A stretch of DNA of 64,000 nucleotides from Salvator merianae (GCA_003586115.2 QVOM02000025.1:82255137-82319136); one strand, 5' to 3'. Shown: positions 30,863 to 42,189, counted from the first letter of the stretch. Numbers and translations: made by a program. Notes: generated from the letters alone by a model not told the origin.

Positions 30863-31061
30863 CTAATCAATGTAGCAGGAGTCGGGTGTCAGGGCTGACC
30901 AAACACGTTTGGTTTTCCCACCGTGGGAGAACAGGAACGGTGCTGTGTAGCATTTATTTCTGTCGTAGGTGTAGCAGGGTTCATTGGGATCGTTGCATAA
31001 GCTGCTCTTTCCAGGCACAGGATGCTCCAGATTCTCCTCTTCCGACTTAGGTTCCTGACAG
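30863..31061 (-). CDS. JCHAIN: JCHAIN coding exon 4 (residues 96-161) and stop
   Basis: Acceptor TTCTTACCAG; the exon completes Leu96 and continues 'CQEPKSEEENLEHPVPG', then 'SSLCNDPNEPCYTYDRNKCY'. TAG stop at 30865-30863. It carries Cys97, 118, 125, 133 and 158. Confidence 0.95.
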
Positions 31062-34000
31062 CTGGTAAGAAGGCAGCAGAAAAGAGTTAGCTGACAAAAC
31101 CATCCAATGTAGTTTCACAGCATTTGTGTACATTTCACAGTGTGGGAAACATTCTGATCTGGGCTCTTTATTTGTTACCAATTAAAAATTACTTTGCCAA
31201 ATTCTACTGGCTGGTTAAGCTGGCTGTTGCTGAATTGGTAGGCCTGCCTTGAATGGAGATATCCTAATTTCTCTATTTTAAGGTCCACAAACCACGATGG
31301 ATGAGGACTCTTAAAATAATTCTTGCTTATACGAAGACCATCAACTACAGGCATTGTTCTACTTCCAGACAGCAAGAAGCAATGCAGGATCTAAATAAGA
31401 TCTTGCGATTGCTTCTTGCCACCCTCCACCAGATGCAGGAGGTAACTGTGTGACTTACCTTTGTGTCTGGTGGGTTCTTCTGAAATGAACTCACTTGCAG
31501 CTACCGGAAGCCAGCCAAGCACCTGCCCACTTCTTTTGGTTATCTTTCACACAGGTGGCTGGCTATTTCTATCATCCTGCCTTGTTTTATTATACCATCA
31601 ATCTTTGCAAGTGCACGAGTCTGTATCTTCAGAAGCCAGGGGGGAGGTATTAAAGGCAGGGTAGAGAGTATCGTTCTTCTATGTGCCCTCCAATGTTTTC
31701 GGCACCTCTGCCTTTTTGGAGGTGCGGGGATCGATGGATGGCTGCCTCCTTTTCTCATTACTGTTTTTACAATGCGCAGATCTGCACAAGAGCGCAATTC
31801 TGCACACTTCCGGGAAAAATGTCATAGGTGAAGGGGGCTAGGTCAAAGGTACTATTTGTCCTGAGGTTCCTCCTCTACTGTACAGTATGGTAGTGGTATC
31901 TGGTGACAAAATGTCTTGAGCCAACTGTGGGAAGAAGGAAGTCATTTAGCTTTGGCTCAAGTCACACTTGATGCCACTCAGGAATCTGCCTAGCTGCAAC
32001 CACAAATGTGCACTGTTATAATCCATAATTTGTTTCACTCTCTTTAGCTTCTGGGTTAAGTACAAATAAGAAAATAAAACCTCTTACAGTTTAGAGAGGT
32101 TGTAGACAAACCGAGTTCTCACTGGCGAGGTGGGATCAGAGATGTTCTCTCTGCTCAGAAGGGGAACGCTAAGCAAAAAAATAAAACAAATTGTTCAAAT
32201 ATAGCCACGATATTAGAAACCTAATATATTACAGTTACTAGTTGGACAGTGCATTTGCATTACCCTCTTTGTGCCATTGGCCAGACTAGCTAACGCTGAT
32301 GGGTGCTGTAATTCACCTTCCATGGTTAAGCCCATATTAGGTATTGTGGTAGAAGAAAACCACTCCAAATACCTAATGACCAAGGTAGCAGCTGCTTTAT
32401 TCTTGTGCACAAAAACTAATATTCAACAAGGAGATACTTGAGTCAGGCACATGGTTCTTTTTAAGCATGCTTATATAGAAAAGGGAAATATGTGTAGACA
32501 AAAAGCTTCTGGTTACAAACTTACATATTCATATATGATCAGCCAAAGATCAAAGAAGGTGTGACATCACTTAAAGCCAATTAAATTCTAAATTATGTGC
32601 AATACAGACCCTTTCCACTTATCAACTCAAGGCCAAATTCCTAACTTTGCAATTTTGTCCATTCCTTATCTTTCTGTCTCTGCTTCATACTTGCATTTGA
32701 CTTAAATGTGCATACTCCAACTGCATGGATGTAATGCTTTATTTCCCATAATCCTCTATTTCACAATTCTGCATTTTAACTTCACAACTCTGACACTATG
32801 TAATGCCATAGCAGGAAAAATGTGAGAAATGTGAGCTGTAACTTACATAATGCGGATGTTTCTTTCTAAGACTTCCTCATTCGGGTTATCTTTGGAAGGT
32901 ACAAATTTTGATGTGACCGTCGCGCACTGACACTTATTATCAACCAGAACCTTCTGTTCTTCTTCTTCTTCGTCCAGACTATAAAATGCTTAACACAAAC
33001 AAACAATCTTTAGATCAAGGAACAAATATATGGACATTGCTTGCTTCTATTTTGTCTGGTAGTTGGGGGGTTCCACAGGTGCTATGGATGGTTGCGGGTA
33101 GCATTAAGACTGAAATTCACAGCTGGAAGGTATTGGAAGTCAAATTTAGCCTGCTAGCAATAAAAATGAAACCTGAGGGCTGCAACGTGTCATTTTCAGG
33201 TTCAGACTATGATGCTTCAGGCTGATCTCTCCACTACAGGCACAAATATTTTTAAATGCATGCTAGTGTTCCACAGATCACTAAATCATTTACGCCAATA
33301 ATTTTCATTCCACTTAGAAGTAGCTCTCTGAAAATTCAAGCAAAAGTCTTTTTATGACCTGCTACCAAATATTATTTTCAGCTTGAGATGCCTATGATCG
33401 AATTCAAGCTCCTTGTCAAATATGATCATTTCCAAACTCTGAAATTCCTTTTCATTCTAGTCTATGCATCTACTCATTTCAACCTCAGTTTGGTTCCTTT
33501 CCCCACCCTCTACATGGGACTCCAGTACTTTTAATGATTCGGAAAGCTATAACAAGCTTGGCTTTTTTGAAAAAAAGTTATTAACACCAGCAATATTGTC
33601 TTCTGAGACGCAGTAATGGAATCATTTTTTTATCTTCTTCCATCTGTAGAAGACACAGTGGTCCTTGCAGAAAAAGCTGGCAACTCTGTTCTGACCACTG
33701 TCTTTTCCGATATTTCTACTCCTGTACACTGCTATCCTTTCCTTGAATGAATGAATGAATGAATGAATTTTTATTATTATGACATTTTATAATCATATTT
33801 TTATATTTTATACATTATTTTTATATGTTGATTTTAAATATGCTAAGGAATTTTTTTTTATGTATCTTGATTCTGGTCATTGACCATACAAATAAATTCA
33901 TTCATTCATATGCTTTCCTATTCCTCCTGTGGCTATGTCAGGGTCGGTCTCTCTCTCTCTCTTCCTTCCTTCCTTCCTTCCTTCCTTCCTTCCTTCCTTC

Positions 34001-35305
34001 CTTCCTTTCCAATTCAGCCATTTCCCATCCCTCTGTCTAGTGTCTGATTGCATCCTATTCTTTAGCTCCATCTATAGCTGCATCCATACACAGTAAAAAA
34101 AAAGGCTGAAAAGCATCTTAGAGGTGGTAACCACCACCTGCTAGTGTTCTCATCCCACTTCTAATCCACACAGAAGACAAGAAAACATATTTCAATTAGG
34201 GGTGGAATGGGAACCATTGGTGCCACATGCTATACTAGCTGCTTCTGAGCTACTTCTTTCAGTGCAACCAAGTGGCTTTAGTTATTGACTTGCACAGTGA
34301 GGAATGTTATGAAAAGCCGTAATAATAGTAAAGTAATTTGCGATGTAAGGGGTAGGCATGCTTGTAAAACTTCAAGGCATGTTAAAAATTAAACTACTTA
34401 CAGCAAACTATTTCATAAGGTTACCTGGTTAGGAAAGAATCAAAAACTCATTCTCCTCTACTCTATAAACAGCAGATCAGTGATCACCATTTCAAAGCGC
34501 AGTTTTTGGTACCCAAATGTGTGGGTCCTTGATTCAAAGAGCAAGCATTTCTTCCAACCACTGAGGAAGCCCACCTTTTGCCAGGGATATGGGGAGGGAA
34601 GATGGATTGCTTTTGGAGTGTCTGGCTAGCTGCTAAGTATGCATAATTACTGTTCTCTGTGCATGGCTTTTGTCTCTGCCTAGCATGAGGTATCAGTATA
34701 TCTTAGCTATATCTCTGCTATGTCTCCAGCATTTCTTACTCAAAACTCACATAACACACACAAAAACCCAGCCAACTAACCAATCTGGCTTTCCCAGGTC
34801 ATAATTTAAATGAAACAATGAGTTCTTCAATTGCACAAGATTATGGCTGCATCTCCACACTATGTAGCAAAGGCACCTTAAGTGAGGCCAGTTTCCATTT
34901 CTACCAATGCCTCAGTCAGTGGCCTGATTAAGGTCCCTTTATTGCATAATAGAGACACAGTCTATGTTCCTAACTCTGGCTGCATCCACACAGAGTAAAA
35001 AAAAAAGGGGCTCAAAAGCAGCTTAAAAAGTGGTAGCATCTGCATGCTAGGGCCTTAATCTACATTAAAGCTCATAAAATGCACTTGCAAAATGCATTCT
35101 CTTTCCTTAAATGTGGGTTAGAAACACTAGGGGCTGGATCCTACCACCTCTAAGCGGATTTCGAGCTGCTTTTTTAATGTGTGTGGATGCAGCCTTAAAT
35201 GCTATTTTTAAAAATGGTTCCAGTTGACAAGAGTCACCTACCTGCTCCCAAAACAGCTCCCCAAAAGATGGCTAGGACTCCGGAGTACACCCAGCAGTAC
35301 TTCAT
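30863..35305 (-). CDS. JCHAIN: Immunoglobulin J chain, four coding exons (full CDS span)
   Basis: Minus-strand exons 35305-35242, 32988-32847, 32168-32088 and 31061-30863 join in frame to 161 residues (human: 159). The protein links IgM or IgA monomers through their heavy-chain tailpieces and is bound by the polymeric Ig receptor. Seen: signal peptide (residues 1-21, 'GVLAIFWGAVLG' core), acidic start of the mature chain (27-32), 'VLVDNKCQC' (Cys41, Cys43), 'EVLERNIRIIVPL', the conserved N-glycosylation site Asn77-Ile-Ser in 'SRENISDPTSPVRTRFVY', 'CYTYDRNKCYTA' (125-136) and a C-terminal 'ALTPDSCYID'. Of the eight human mature-chain cysteines seven are found; the second Cys of the human C-K-K-C motif is replaced (C97-Q-E-P). 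Exon layout and phases (1, 2, 2) follow mammals. The UTP3 neighbour confirms orthology. Confidence 0.96.
32088..32168 (-). CDS. JCHAIN: JCHAIN coding exon 3 (residues 69-95)
   Basis: An 81-base exon between GCTTAG and GTAAGAG, phase 2 at both ends. It codes 'VPLLSRENISDPTSPVRTRF' and 'VYNLSKL', the most conserved strand region of the J chain, including the N-glycosylation sequon. Confidence 0.96.
32345..32795 (-). mobile_element. Solo LTR-like element in JCHAIN intron 2
   Basis: On the minus strand this 451-bp unit starts TGTCAGAGTTGTGAAG and ends TTTCTTCTACCACA, with an AATAAA about 60 bases before the end. Start and end resemble the LTR at 20275-20762 ('TGTGAGGGCTGTGAAG..'). The flanks GTAT and CTAT differ at one of four positions. 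No internal viral sequence adjoins it. Confidence 0.55.
32847..32988 (-). CDS. JCHAIN: JCHAIN coding exon 2 (residues 22-68)
   Basis: The in-frame acceptor is 'GTGTTAAG' at 32991-32989, giving A-F-Y-S-L-D-E-E at the join. A second AG (TATAG) 12 bases further in would break the frame and is rejected. The exon carries the acidic run, 'QKVLVDNKCQCATV' and 'NPNEEVLERNIRI'. Donor GTAAGT. Confidence 0.92.
33949..34010 (+). repeat. (TC)n(CTTC)n microsatellite
   Basis: CT dinucleotides are followed by about 11 CTTC units. The short translated frame with repeated Leu-Pro-Ser-Phe is a product of this repeat. Confidence 0.9.
34978..35194. mobile_element. 'GGCTGCATCCACACA' hairpin MITE (intact copy)
   Basis: Left end GGCTGCATCCACACAGAG plus an A-run, right end with T-run plus ATGTGTGTGGATGCAGCC: the terminal 15 bases are inverted repeats. 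Inner inverted pairs include 'AGCAGCTT..' and 'GAGCTGCTTTTTT'. 217 bp, non-coding, lying within about 50 bp of JCHAIN exon 1. Relatives: about 34077-34240 and 25557-25937. Confidence 0.7.
35242..35305 (-). CDS. JCHAIN: JCHAIN coding exon 1 (signal peptide)
   Basis: ATG at 35305-35303 starts 'MKYCWVYSGVLAIFWGAVLG', a basic residue then a hydrophobic core: a secretory signal. Donor GTAGGT in phase 1 as in the human gene. No better upstream ATG is in frame. Confidence 0.93.
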
Positions 35306-35824
35306 CTTTATGCTTTCCCTCAGCTAGGGTTGGAACTGGAAGACAACTCCTCTGCTGAGCAGCTGTGTGTGGAACGGCCTCACAATGACTTTCCTAAAAT
35401 ACCTGTGCGTAGGTTAGAAGTAGCTACTGTGTGGGCAGCAGTACACAATGTGGTTGGCCATAACAAAACCACAGACTAGTACTTGTTTACTAGTCAGGGG
35501 AGAAACCAGCCCTATTCTTTGAAAATTCCATCACTAGTGTTAACGTTAGTTTGCATTGATATCTTGCCATTGCAGAAAATTGAAAGGACGAACGTCTAAC
35601 GGACGCATGGAGAAAAATGAATATTACATGTTTATTTGTTTGTTTGCATTTCTGTCTCAGCCCACACCTTAAGGTCTCAGGGCCAGCTGCAATCAAACCA
35701 ATACTTCGAAACAGAGATAAAAATCAATTCAGTTAAAAAAAAAAAAAAAAGATAACAGTGCCTGAATGAAGAAGTTATCTCTTCAGTCAAAAGCTGGGAT
35801 TAAGAAGTGTGCCTTTACCATATA

Positions 35825-36205
35825 TCTGAGGCTGCCTCCGGACAGCAAAAGGCAATCCTTGCTTTTGGTATCCTCACTGTGCCCCCATCCACTAGCCTTT
35901 ATTTTTTCTATTGTGTTTTAACTACATCTGGTTATTTTCAAGAAGTACGATCAAGAAAGCAGCAGGAAGACGCAAGTAAGTATTCACTATTTCAGGAAAA
36001 CTGGCATCATTGCCTGATTTCCCATAACAGCAATATTTCAAGATATCCTGGGTATCCTGGATATTTCAAGATAGTCCTATATTTCAAGATAGTCCAATAT
36101 TTCAAGATAGTCCTGGATATCCTGGGACTATATTGGGAATCCGTGGATACATCTGCCATTCCCAGTATAATCGTGGGAGAATCATGGGTTTTAATCCGCA
36201 TTTGG
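35825..36205. mobile_element. Inverted-repeat element inserted in a LINE-like repeat, with internal tandem units
   Basis: Left end 'AGGCTGCCTCCGGACAGC' and right end 'GCATTTGGAGGCACCCT' are imperfect inverted repeats. The flanking repeat continues across it: 'TTTACCATATATCTG' before, 'AAATGCATATAATGATGGGG' after, and the related copy at 38395 reads straight through as 'ACCATGCGTCTAGATGCATA'. Inside, 'ATATTTCAAGATAGTCC' is repeated three to four times at about 36030-36120. Confidence 0.6.
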
Positions 36206-37191
36206 AGGCACCCTAAATGCATATAATGATGGGGCCAGACATACCTCAGAGGACATGTCATTATACAACCTAGGGACTGCCACATCTAATAAATATGATC
36301 TTTCAGCTTGTGTGTCTGAATTTAAAAAAAAATCCATAACAGAGAGATTGAATGTTCCGGAGATGATTTCAGTGCTTGTAAGGAAGAGATAGTGCAGGGC
36401 CAGCTCTAGGGGTTCAGGCACCTGCAGCCAACTTATTTGCTGCTCCCCCAAATGCAGGTGCCCCAAGTCATATCAGAAGGAAGAAGGACAGACGTATAAA
36501 ACCGAGGTGCTTGAAACGGGCATCTTTATTGGGCTTTAACAAGTTTGTGTGTCTTTTTCGAGAGATGGAGGGTGCTTCTGCACTGGCTGGTATGCTGCAC
36601 CAGCAACATCCTCAGAGCCTCTCTTCTGCATGCCCCAAGGGGGTGATCTTTGGGGGTGAGGTCTGAGGGGGGTGGGGCTCCCTTAGAATGCATCAGCATG
36701 CAAAAGGGAAACTCCTAGTATGCTTGCTGGTCCACTGTCCCAACCAGTGCAGAATCACCCTGACTACCAAAAAGGGTTTTCTAAAGGTGGTCTTCAGCGA
36801 TCCGTTTAAAGTTTATACCTCTGTTCAACTTCCAGTGTTGGGTGGTTCCTGTTTCCAGCCCTGCACCCTTCCTATTGCATGCACACATACGAGTACAGGC
36901 ACAGCCAGTGCTTTTCTGCAGCCCCACATTCACTGCAGTGAGGTTCATTCCCTCTCTGCTTTCTTTTTCCTACAACTCATCCTCCCCCTCCCCCCTCCGT
37001 TTGTTGCCAGTTTTTCTCCCCCTGGACAGTCTGGGCATCCCTTGGCGCTCCATGCCGCTGGTCCCATTGGTTTGTTCTTAAAGCAGGCCCTGGGCCAATG
37101 GTCCCTGGTGCCCTTTGGGACCACCGGAGCTGAAACTAAGGCAGCTGAAAAGGAAGTGTGGTGATGGGTCAGAACAGCTTAGAGCCTTTCT

Positions 37192-37371
37192 GGCCCTTTC
37201 TGCACTTGGCTTTATTCTGGACTATATCCCAGAATAGGGACCTGCTATCCACACACTAGTGCTGATTATAGCAGGCCCCAGGTGGGACCTGCCATAGTTC
37301 ATAGTAGTATGCAGATGGCAGATCCCTACTCCAAGATATAATCTGGAATAAGGTCAAGTGCAGAAAGGGCC
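37192..37371. mobile_element. Hairpin MITE, 'CTTTCTGCACT' family, copy 3
   Basis: Ends GGCCCTTTCTGCACTTGG and CAAGTGCAGAAAGGGCC are inverted, TCT on both sides (37189-37191, 37372-37374). The arms extend through 'CTTTATTCTGGACTATAT' against 'ATATAATCTGGAATAAGG'. Confidence 0.85.
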
Positions 37372-37799
37372 TCTGTTTCAGGGATGGTTTTCTATGTGTT
37401 GATGAGCTGTTCTCTGAGCAGTAAGACTTCAAAGTCATTTATACATAGATTTCATGGTTCTTTGCTTTCTATGGTTTGGCTTATCTTCCTAAGAGTAAAA
37501 ATATACTCCTTGTGATCACAGTTGGTTTTTTCTTTTTTTTTGGTTCTTATTTTGTTTTAAATGAAGTTTCACTTCTCTTTTTACGTCATCCAGTAGATGC
37601 CTACAAAATGCCACGTAGTAGGAAACAATTATTTAAAGAAGCAAACAAGATGAATAAGGTTATGCTTCATTTGTTTCAGGGCTCACCCATCAAACCTGGC
37701 TTTATGCCAGGACTCTTATGGATTACACTATTAAGCATTAAGCTAGAAGGTATTTGTTCCCATGAAAGAACCTGTGAGTTTTTACCTGTTTACAGCATT

Positions 37800-37965
37800 T
37801 TTTCTGAAAAGGTCAAGGTGGTGTACACTGGTATCCGTTTTATCCACACAACAACCCAGTGAAGTAGGTACATTAGGCTGAGAAGCAGTGAGTCGCCGAA
37901 AGTCACCCAGTGAACTTTCAGGGCCAAGTGGGGGGTTGACCCCAGAGACTCTCAGGTTTCACATT
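37800..37965 (+). repeat. L2/MIR-like conserved repeat piece
   Basis: 'CACACAACAACCCAGTGAAG', 'TAGGTACATTAGGCTGAGAA' and 'AAAGTCACCCAGTGAACTTT' match the widely conserved '..ACAACAACCCTGTGAGGTAGG..' segment of vertebrate L2-related repeats. A second, more diverged copy is at about 57970-58135. Confidence 0.6.
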
Positions 37966-38526
37966 TAAGCACGTACAGAGTGTATTTTGACCAGCACAGT
38001 TAATCCCAGCATATCTTGGACTAAGGGGAGCAGGTTAAACATACAACCACCTTCAGACTGGGATCAAAAGTTTTTCTTACTCCCAAGTAAGTACCTTTCT
38101 TGTTTAAGTCTGAACAAATAAAGGTTCATTAAAGGTTTAAATGTTTTTATTTCTTTTTTACATTTGTCTACCCCTCTTCACCATGAGGTCTCAGAGTAGC
38201 TTATGCACCAAAAACATTTACTTGTAGTTCTGTCTTGCCCTATGTCCTGAAGTCTTAGTTTGGGTTACAGTAAGTCTAATACAACAAAACAGAATTAAAA
38301 TTAAATTCATTTAAAAAACCCATAGATAACAGTGCCTGAAGGGGGAGGGAAAGCTATCCCTTCAGCCAAAAGCTTGGGTAAAGAGATGAGTCTTTACCAT
38401 GCGTCTAGATGCATACAATGCTGGGGCTTGGCATACCTCAGAGAGGAGTGGAGGTCATTCCACAACCTGGGGGTTACCACAAACAAGACCCTCTCAGAGG
38501 AATCTGCACCTTTAACTGCTGATAAT

Positions 38527-38697
38527 GGCCCTTTCTGCACTTGGCCTTATTGTGGATTATATCTCACCTGCTATCCACCTGCTAGTGCAAACTATGAAAG
38601 GTCTTGCCCAGGGCCTACCATAGTCTGCACTAGCGTGCAGATGGCAGGTCCCTATTCTGACATATAATCTGGAATAAGGCCAAGTGCAGAAAGGACC
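38527..38697. mobile_element. Hairpin MITE, 'CTTTCTGCACT' family, copy 4
   Basis: Ends GGCCCTTTCTGCACTTGGCC and GGCCAAGTGCAGAAAGGACC. The interior 'GTCTTGCCCAGGGCCTACCA' is nearly identical to the copy at 47380-47559. The flanks AAT and AGT do not match exactly. Confidence 0.8.
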
Positions 38698-39753
38698 AGT
38701 GTTGGTACTTCCAAGGCCTCACCTGCAGATGTTAACTAAGGGACAGGTCTATATGAGAGGAGTAATGCAATAGCAGACAAATTCATTCTCAGTTCCTATG
38801 CAGTAACATCCAGGGGTTGAAGTGCTGCTTACTGCGGTGTCAGCAGAGCATTCTTTCTCTGTTTCATAAAGGCTAATTAAACTCTCCTCCTCCACCCCAT
38901 CCTAACCCTGGACAGCTGAAAACATATTTTCAATTTAAACGCATAACCATTTATAGATATTTAATACTTCAGTCCTCAATGAACATGGAGCTTCTGGTCT
39001 GTTTAGCTGCTGGTCATTCTCTTTAAGCCACTTTTGTTGAGCGGAGTCTTTTTAGCACTTCTGAAAAACTTTTTCACCTGGACTTTTCCCAACTTTTTGC
39101 TTGCAAATGCCATAAACTCTAGCTTACTGACCCTTCTCCGCTCCCCTCAAGTGTGGAGTAGGGCATGGAGGGGGCCCCCTATGGGGTCCTGATGGTGGAG
39201 CTCTTCTGCTTACTTTTTCTCTTCTATTCCCCTCAGACAAGATGGATCCTGTGGTGCCTTCTGGTGGCACTTGGGGAAAAGGAAGGTCACCTCTGAGAGA
39301 CTGGCAGAATGGCTTATTAACAGCTAATTATGTAATACTTTGCTATAGCTAGTGAAAATTCCAGTTCCAGTTTAATTAGCCTTTATCTGTTCTTCCCCAT
39401 CTGAGGGAACTGCATCTCTGCTGTGGTTCTCACAAAAAAGAAACCACCACCTGCACTTCTTTCACATAAATCTGTTCCAGATTCAGTATCTGTGAGCTTG
39501 GCCATATCAGTTGCACTCTTTACCTTAAGACAGACTAATCCCAAATGTCAGAATGCTTCTGTGTGTTACAGACAGAAGGTATTATGAACATTCCAGCCTG
39601 GTAGGAAATAACGGCTGTGACGCTTTGCCGAAAAAGAGTTTGTAGTTGATCAAAACATTCTGATTGATTAAAAATGATCTTACCAACCACATGAAACAGC
39701 TTACAGATTAAAAAAAACAAAAACTCATAAGGGAAGTACCCCCTCCATTTGGG

Positions 39754-40550
39754 CCTGTTCACAGTTGCCGGTCTGGTATGGTATAACAATACCATAACAG
39801 ACCAGTAAAGAGGTGGCCATCTGCACTCCAAGGGCTGGAAAAGGCCCAGACCGGACCACCACCACTTGAAGTGTAGATGTCCTGAATGAGACAGGCTGGA
39901 TCGCCATGGCAACAGCCGTGGCAACATCTGGCACTCACCTGGGTGTTGCCAGGGCTGCAGCCATGCCGTCCACTCACAGCATCACACCCCAAAGAGGGTG
40001 CGAATGCAGCTGACCAGGAATGATGTAGCTGCTCCCAGTCAATCTGTGGACAGCAGTTTTGTTGTCCGCAGCTATTAACGTCCAGGAGCAGCTGGAGGCA
40101 TTCTAAGACGTGGCGGCAGCAGTGGCGTGCAGACAGTTACTCAGAAAGCCTTCGATCACTCACTACACGGTAAGTGCAAATAGACCCAAGGGCCTGTTTG
40201 CACTTTACAGCTTATAATGGTGGATTTCTACCATTCTAAGCTGGAACAGACCAAGCAGTGCAGTGGCCACCCACACTGCAAGGGTTGGAGCAGCCGGGAA
40301 TTGGGCTTCCAGCGCTCACAGTGCGAATGCCAGCCTGCCATGACAGTGGCCATGGAAACACCCAGCTGCTGCCATGGTGACCAGTAGGTGCAAACGCTGC
40401 TGCTCCTGTGGACAGCAATTTAGCTGTTTGCAGCTAGTAGCGTTCGGGAGCGTCTGCAGACACTCCTGAATGCCAGGGCCTCCACAGAGTGCGGATGCAC
40501 TTTGCTAGTGCGCGTTTGGACACTCACCAGCATCAAAGTGCGAACAGGTC
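39754..40550. mobile_element. Two adjacent MITEs of the 'CCATGGCAACATCTGG' family
   Basis: The first (39754-40187) starts GGGCCTGTTCACAGTTG and ends GTAAGTGCAAATAGACCC. The second (about 40190-40550) starts GGGCCTGTTTGCACTTTAC and ends AAAGTGCGAACAGG. They are in the same orientation and share 'GCCATGGCAACAGCCGTGGC' or equivalent, 'GAGGGTGCGAATGC' and 'GTTGTCCGCAGCTA'. Only about two bases separate them. Confidence 0.65.
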
Positions 40551-42189
40551 TCCAGACTCGGCAGCTGTTCTATGTTCTTATATGCATTTAATTCTCCTTA
40601 AATCCAAAAAGGATTTAAGTTCCAATTTGTGTCCTTTCTTCATTTTCTACATCACCAGTACAGTATGTATGTTTTCTGGGGATTTGGGCACACTAAAATA
40701 TTTATTACATACTGAATATGGTATAAGAATACAGGAGAGTCTTTTATGTAAATTGCTCTGGCACTCTGTACATGCACAAAGGAGTAAAATTGCTTAATGG
40801 GCTTGATTCTTTCAGATCAGCAACTGACAAGTGATCCTTAGAAGGGGGAAAGAATGAGACAGGGTCTTAAACAATGTTACTTTTTATTAAAAGGTAAATT
40901 AGAACAATCAAAAAGCTGATTTAAAATTGTTTTAAATGGTACAAGGAACAGCATAAAGTTTCCCTAGCTTAAACAAGCAGTAAATAAAGGGATTAACTTC
41001 AATTAGCAAATAGTTTGAATTACAATCAATACTGGTGATGAAATTATCTTAAACAAGCCAGCAAAAGTTAAAATGGAGTAACTGAAGTTTCTAAGCTGCC
41101 ATTTGGAAAATATAGAACAAAACAATGTAGCAATGTGGTGTATATAGCAATTCACGTTTACAATGAATTGGAATTTACTAATTAAGCATAATTATTTGGA
41201 TTTCCTACAAAACCACCCTATTCTTCTCTCAAAACCCACCACAGACCAATATTTGTCTGTCCTGAAGACTTCCCAGATCATTCCAAATCCTTGCCAAGGA
41301 AAAGAGTTCAGGAAAAGATTCACACTCATCGTTCCTTCTGGAGTTCAGCAGCACAAAACAGGATAAAATCCAGTTGTTCTGCTTCACTCCCAATTTTTAA
41401 GCCAAAGCAAAGGGAAGAGACTCCAAAAAGAGACCCCTGAATGTGTTTCCAAATCTCAGCCATTTCATTGAGCATTAATATTTGGGCGTGATACTTAGAT
41501 TTCAACTAGGCCAAATCTCCAAAGACTTAAAAGCATGATCAGTCAAATCAGCCATGGCAACCAATGGGATAACAGCTGCTATAGACAGACATTGTACCCA
41601 GATCACCTTCACAATTTTTTAAAATTCTGTTTTAAATACAGATCTATGACTGCAATATATTTTTAAAAATATATATTTGGAAGCTTCAAGGCAGAATAAC
41701 TAGAAATACAATTTAGCCCTGCTTGCACCCCTGCAATTATGGGAAAGGCCACCAGCAACTGTCTCCTACCTTGAAGCCCCCAGAGCATAGTCATGTAGAG
41801 AAAACAGCCAAACAGTCAGCTCAGGACCCTCATGGCAGGGTAGAATGGCAGCAAGCAAACATCTTTTAGTTTGGAGCCTGAACGTGCAAAGCAAAAGCCT
41901 ACCTGCTACAAGCAGTGCTCAGCTTTAAAACTTGTATTAAAATTGCATTAATAAAGTGCTCACTTCCCAAGGTTGTCTGGCAAAAACTAAAAGCCAGCTG
42001 GTGTCAGAATGGAGTAAATGGTAATAATAAATGGTATACAATCCAACAATAACTGCACACAATTCAAGTTCGGTTGACCAAAAATAACACACACATGTAG
42101 GAGCATTTTTGGTCTATCATATCCACCATTACCTACAATAGATGAGACCCTGCAGAAGCTTTGGGTCACAATTATAGGCAATTTAATGG

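Larger units (their letters stand above)
33220..35241 (-). other. JCHAIN intron 1, 5' part
   Basis: Contains simple repeats, (GAAT)n at about 33746-33771 and (TC)n(CTTC)n at about 33949-34008, and two copies of the A-rich hairpin MITE (about 34077-34240 and 34978-35194). No exon is supported here. The rest is unremarkable A/T-rich sequence. Confidence 0.6.

Noticed and set aside
24165..34010. CRISPR-like array or phage/bacterial system
   Set aside because: No regularly spaced repeats with unique spacers. The only regular repeats are microsatellites, and all real genes are spliced vertebrate genes.
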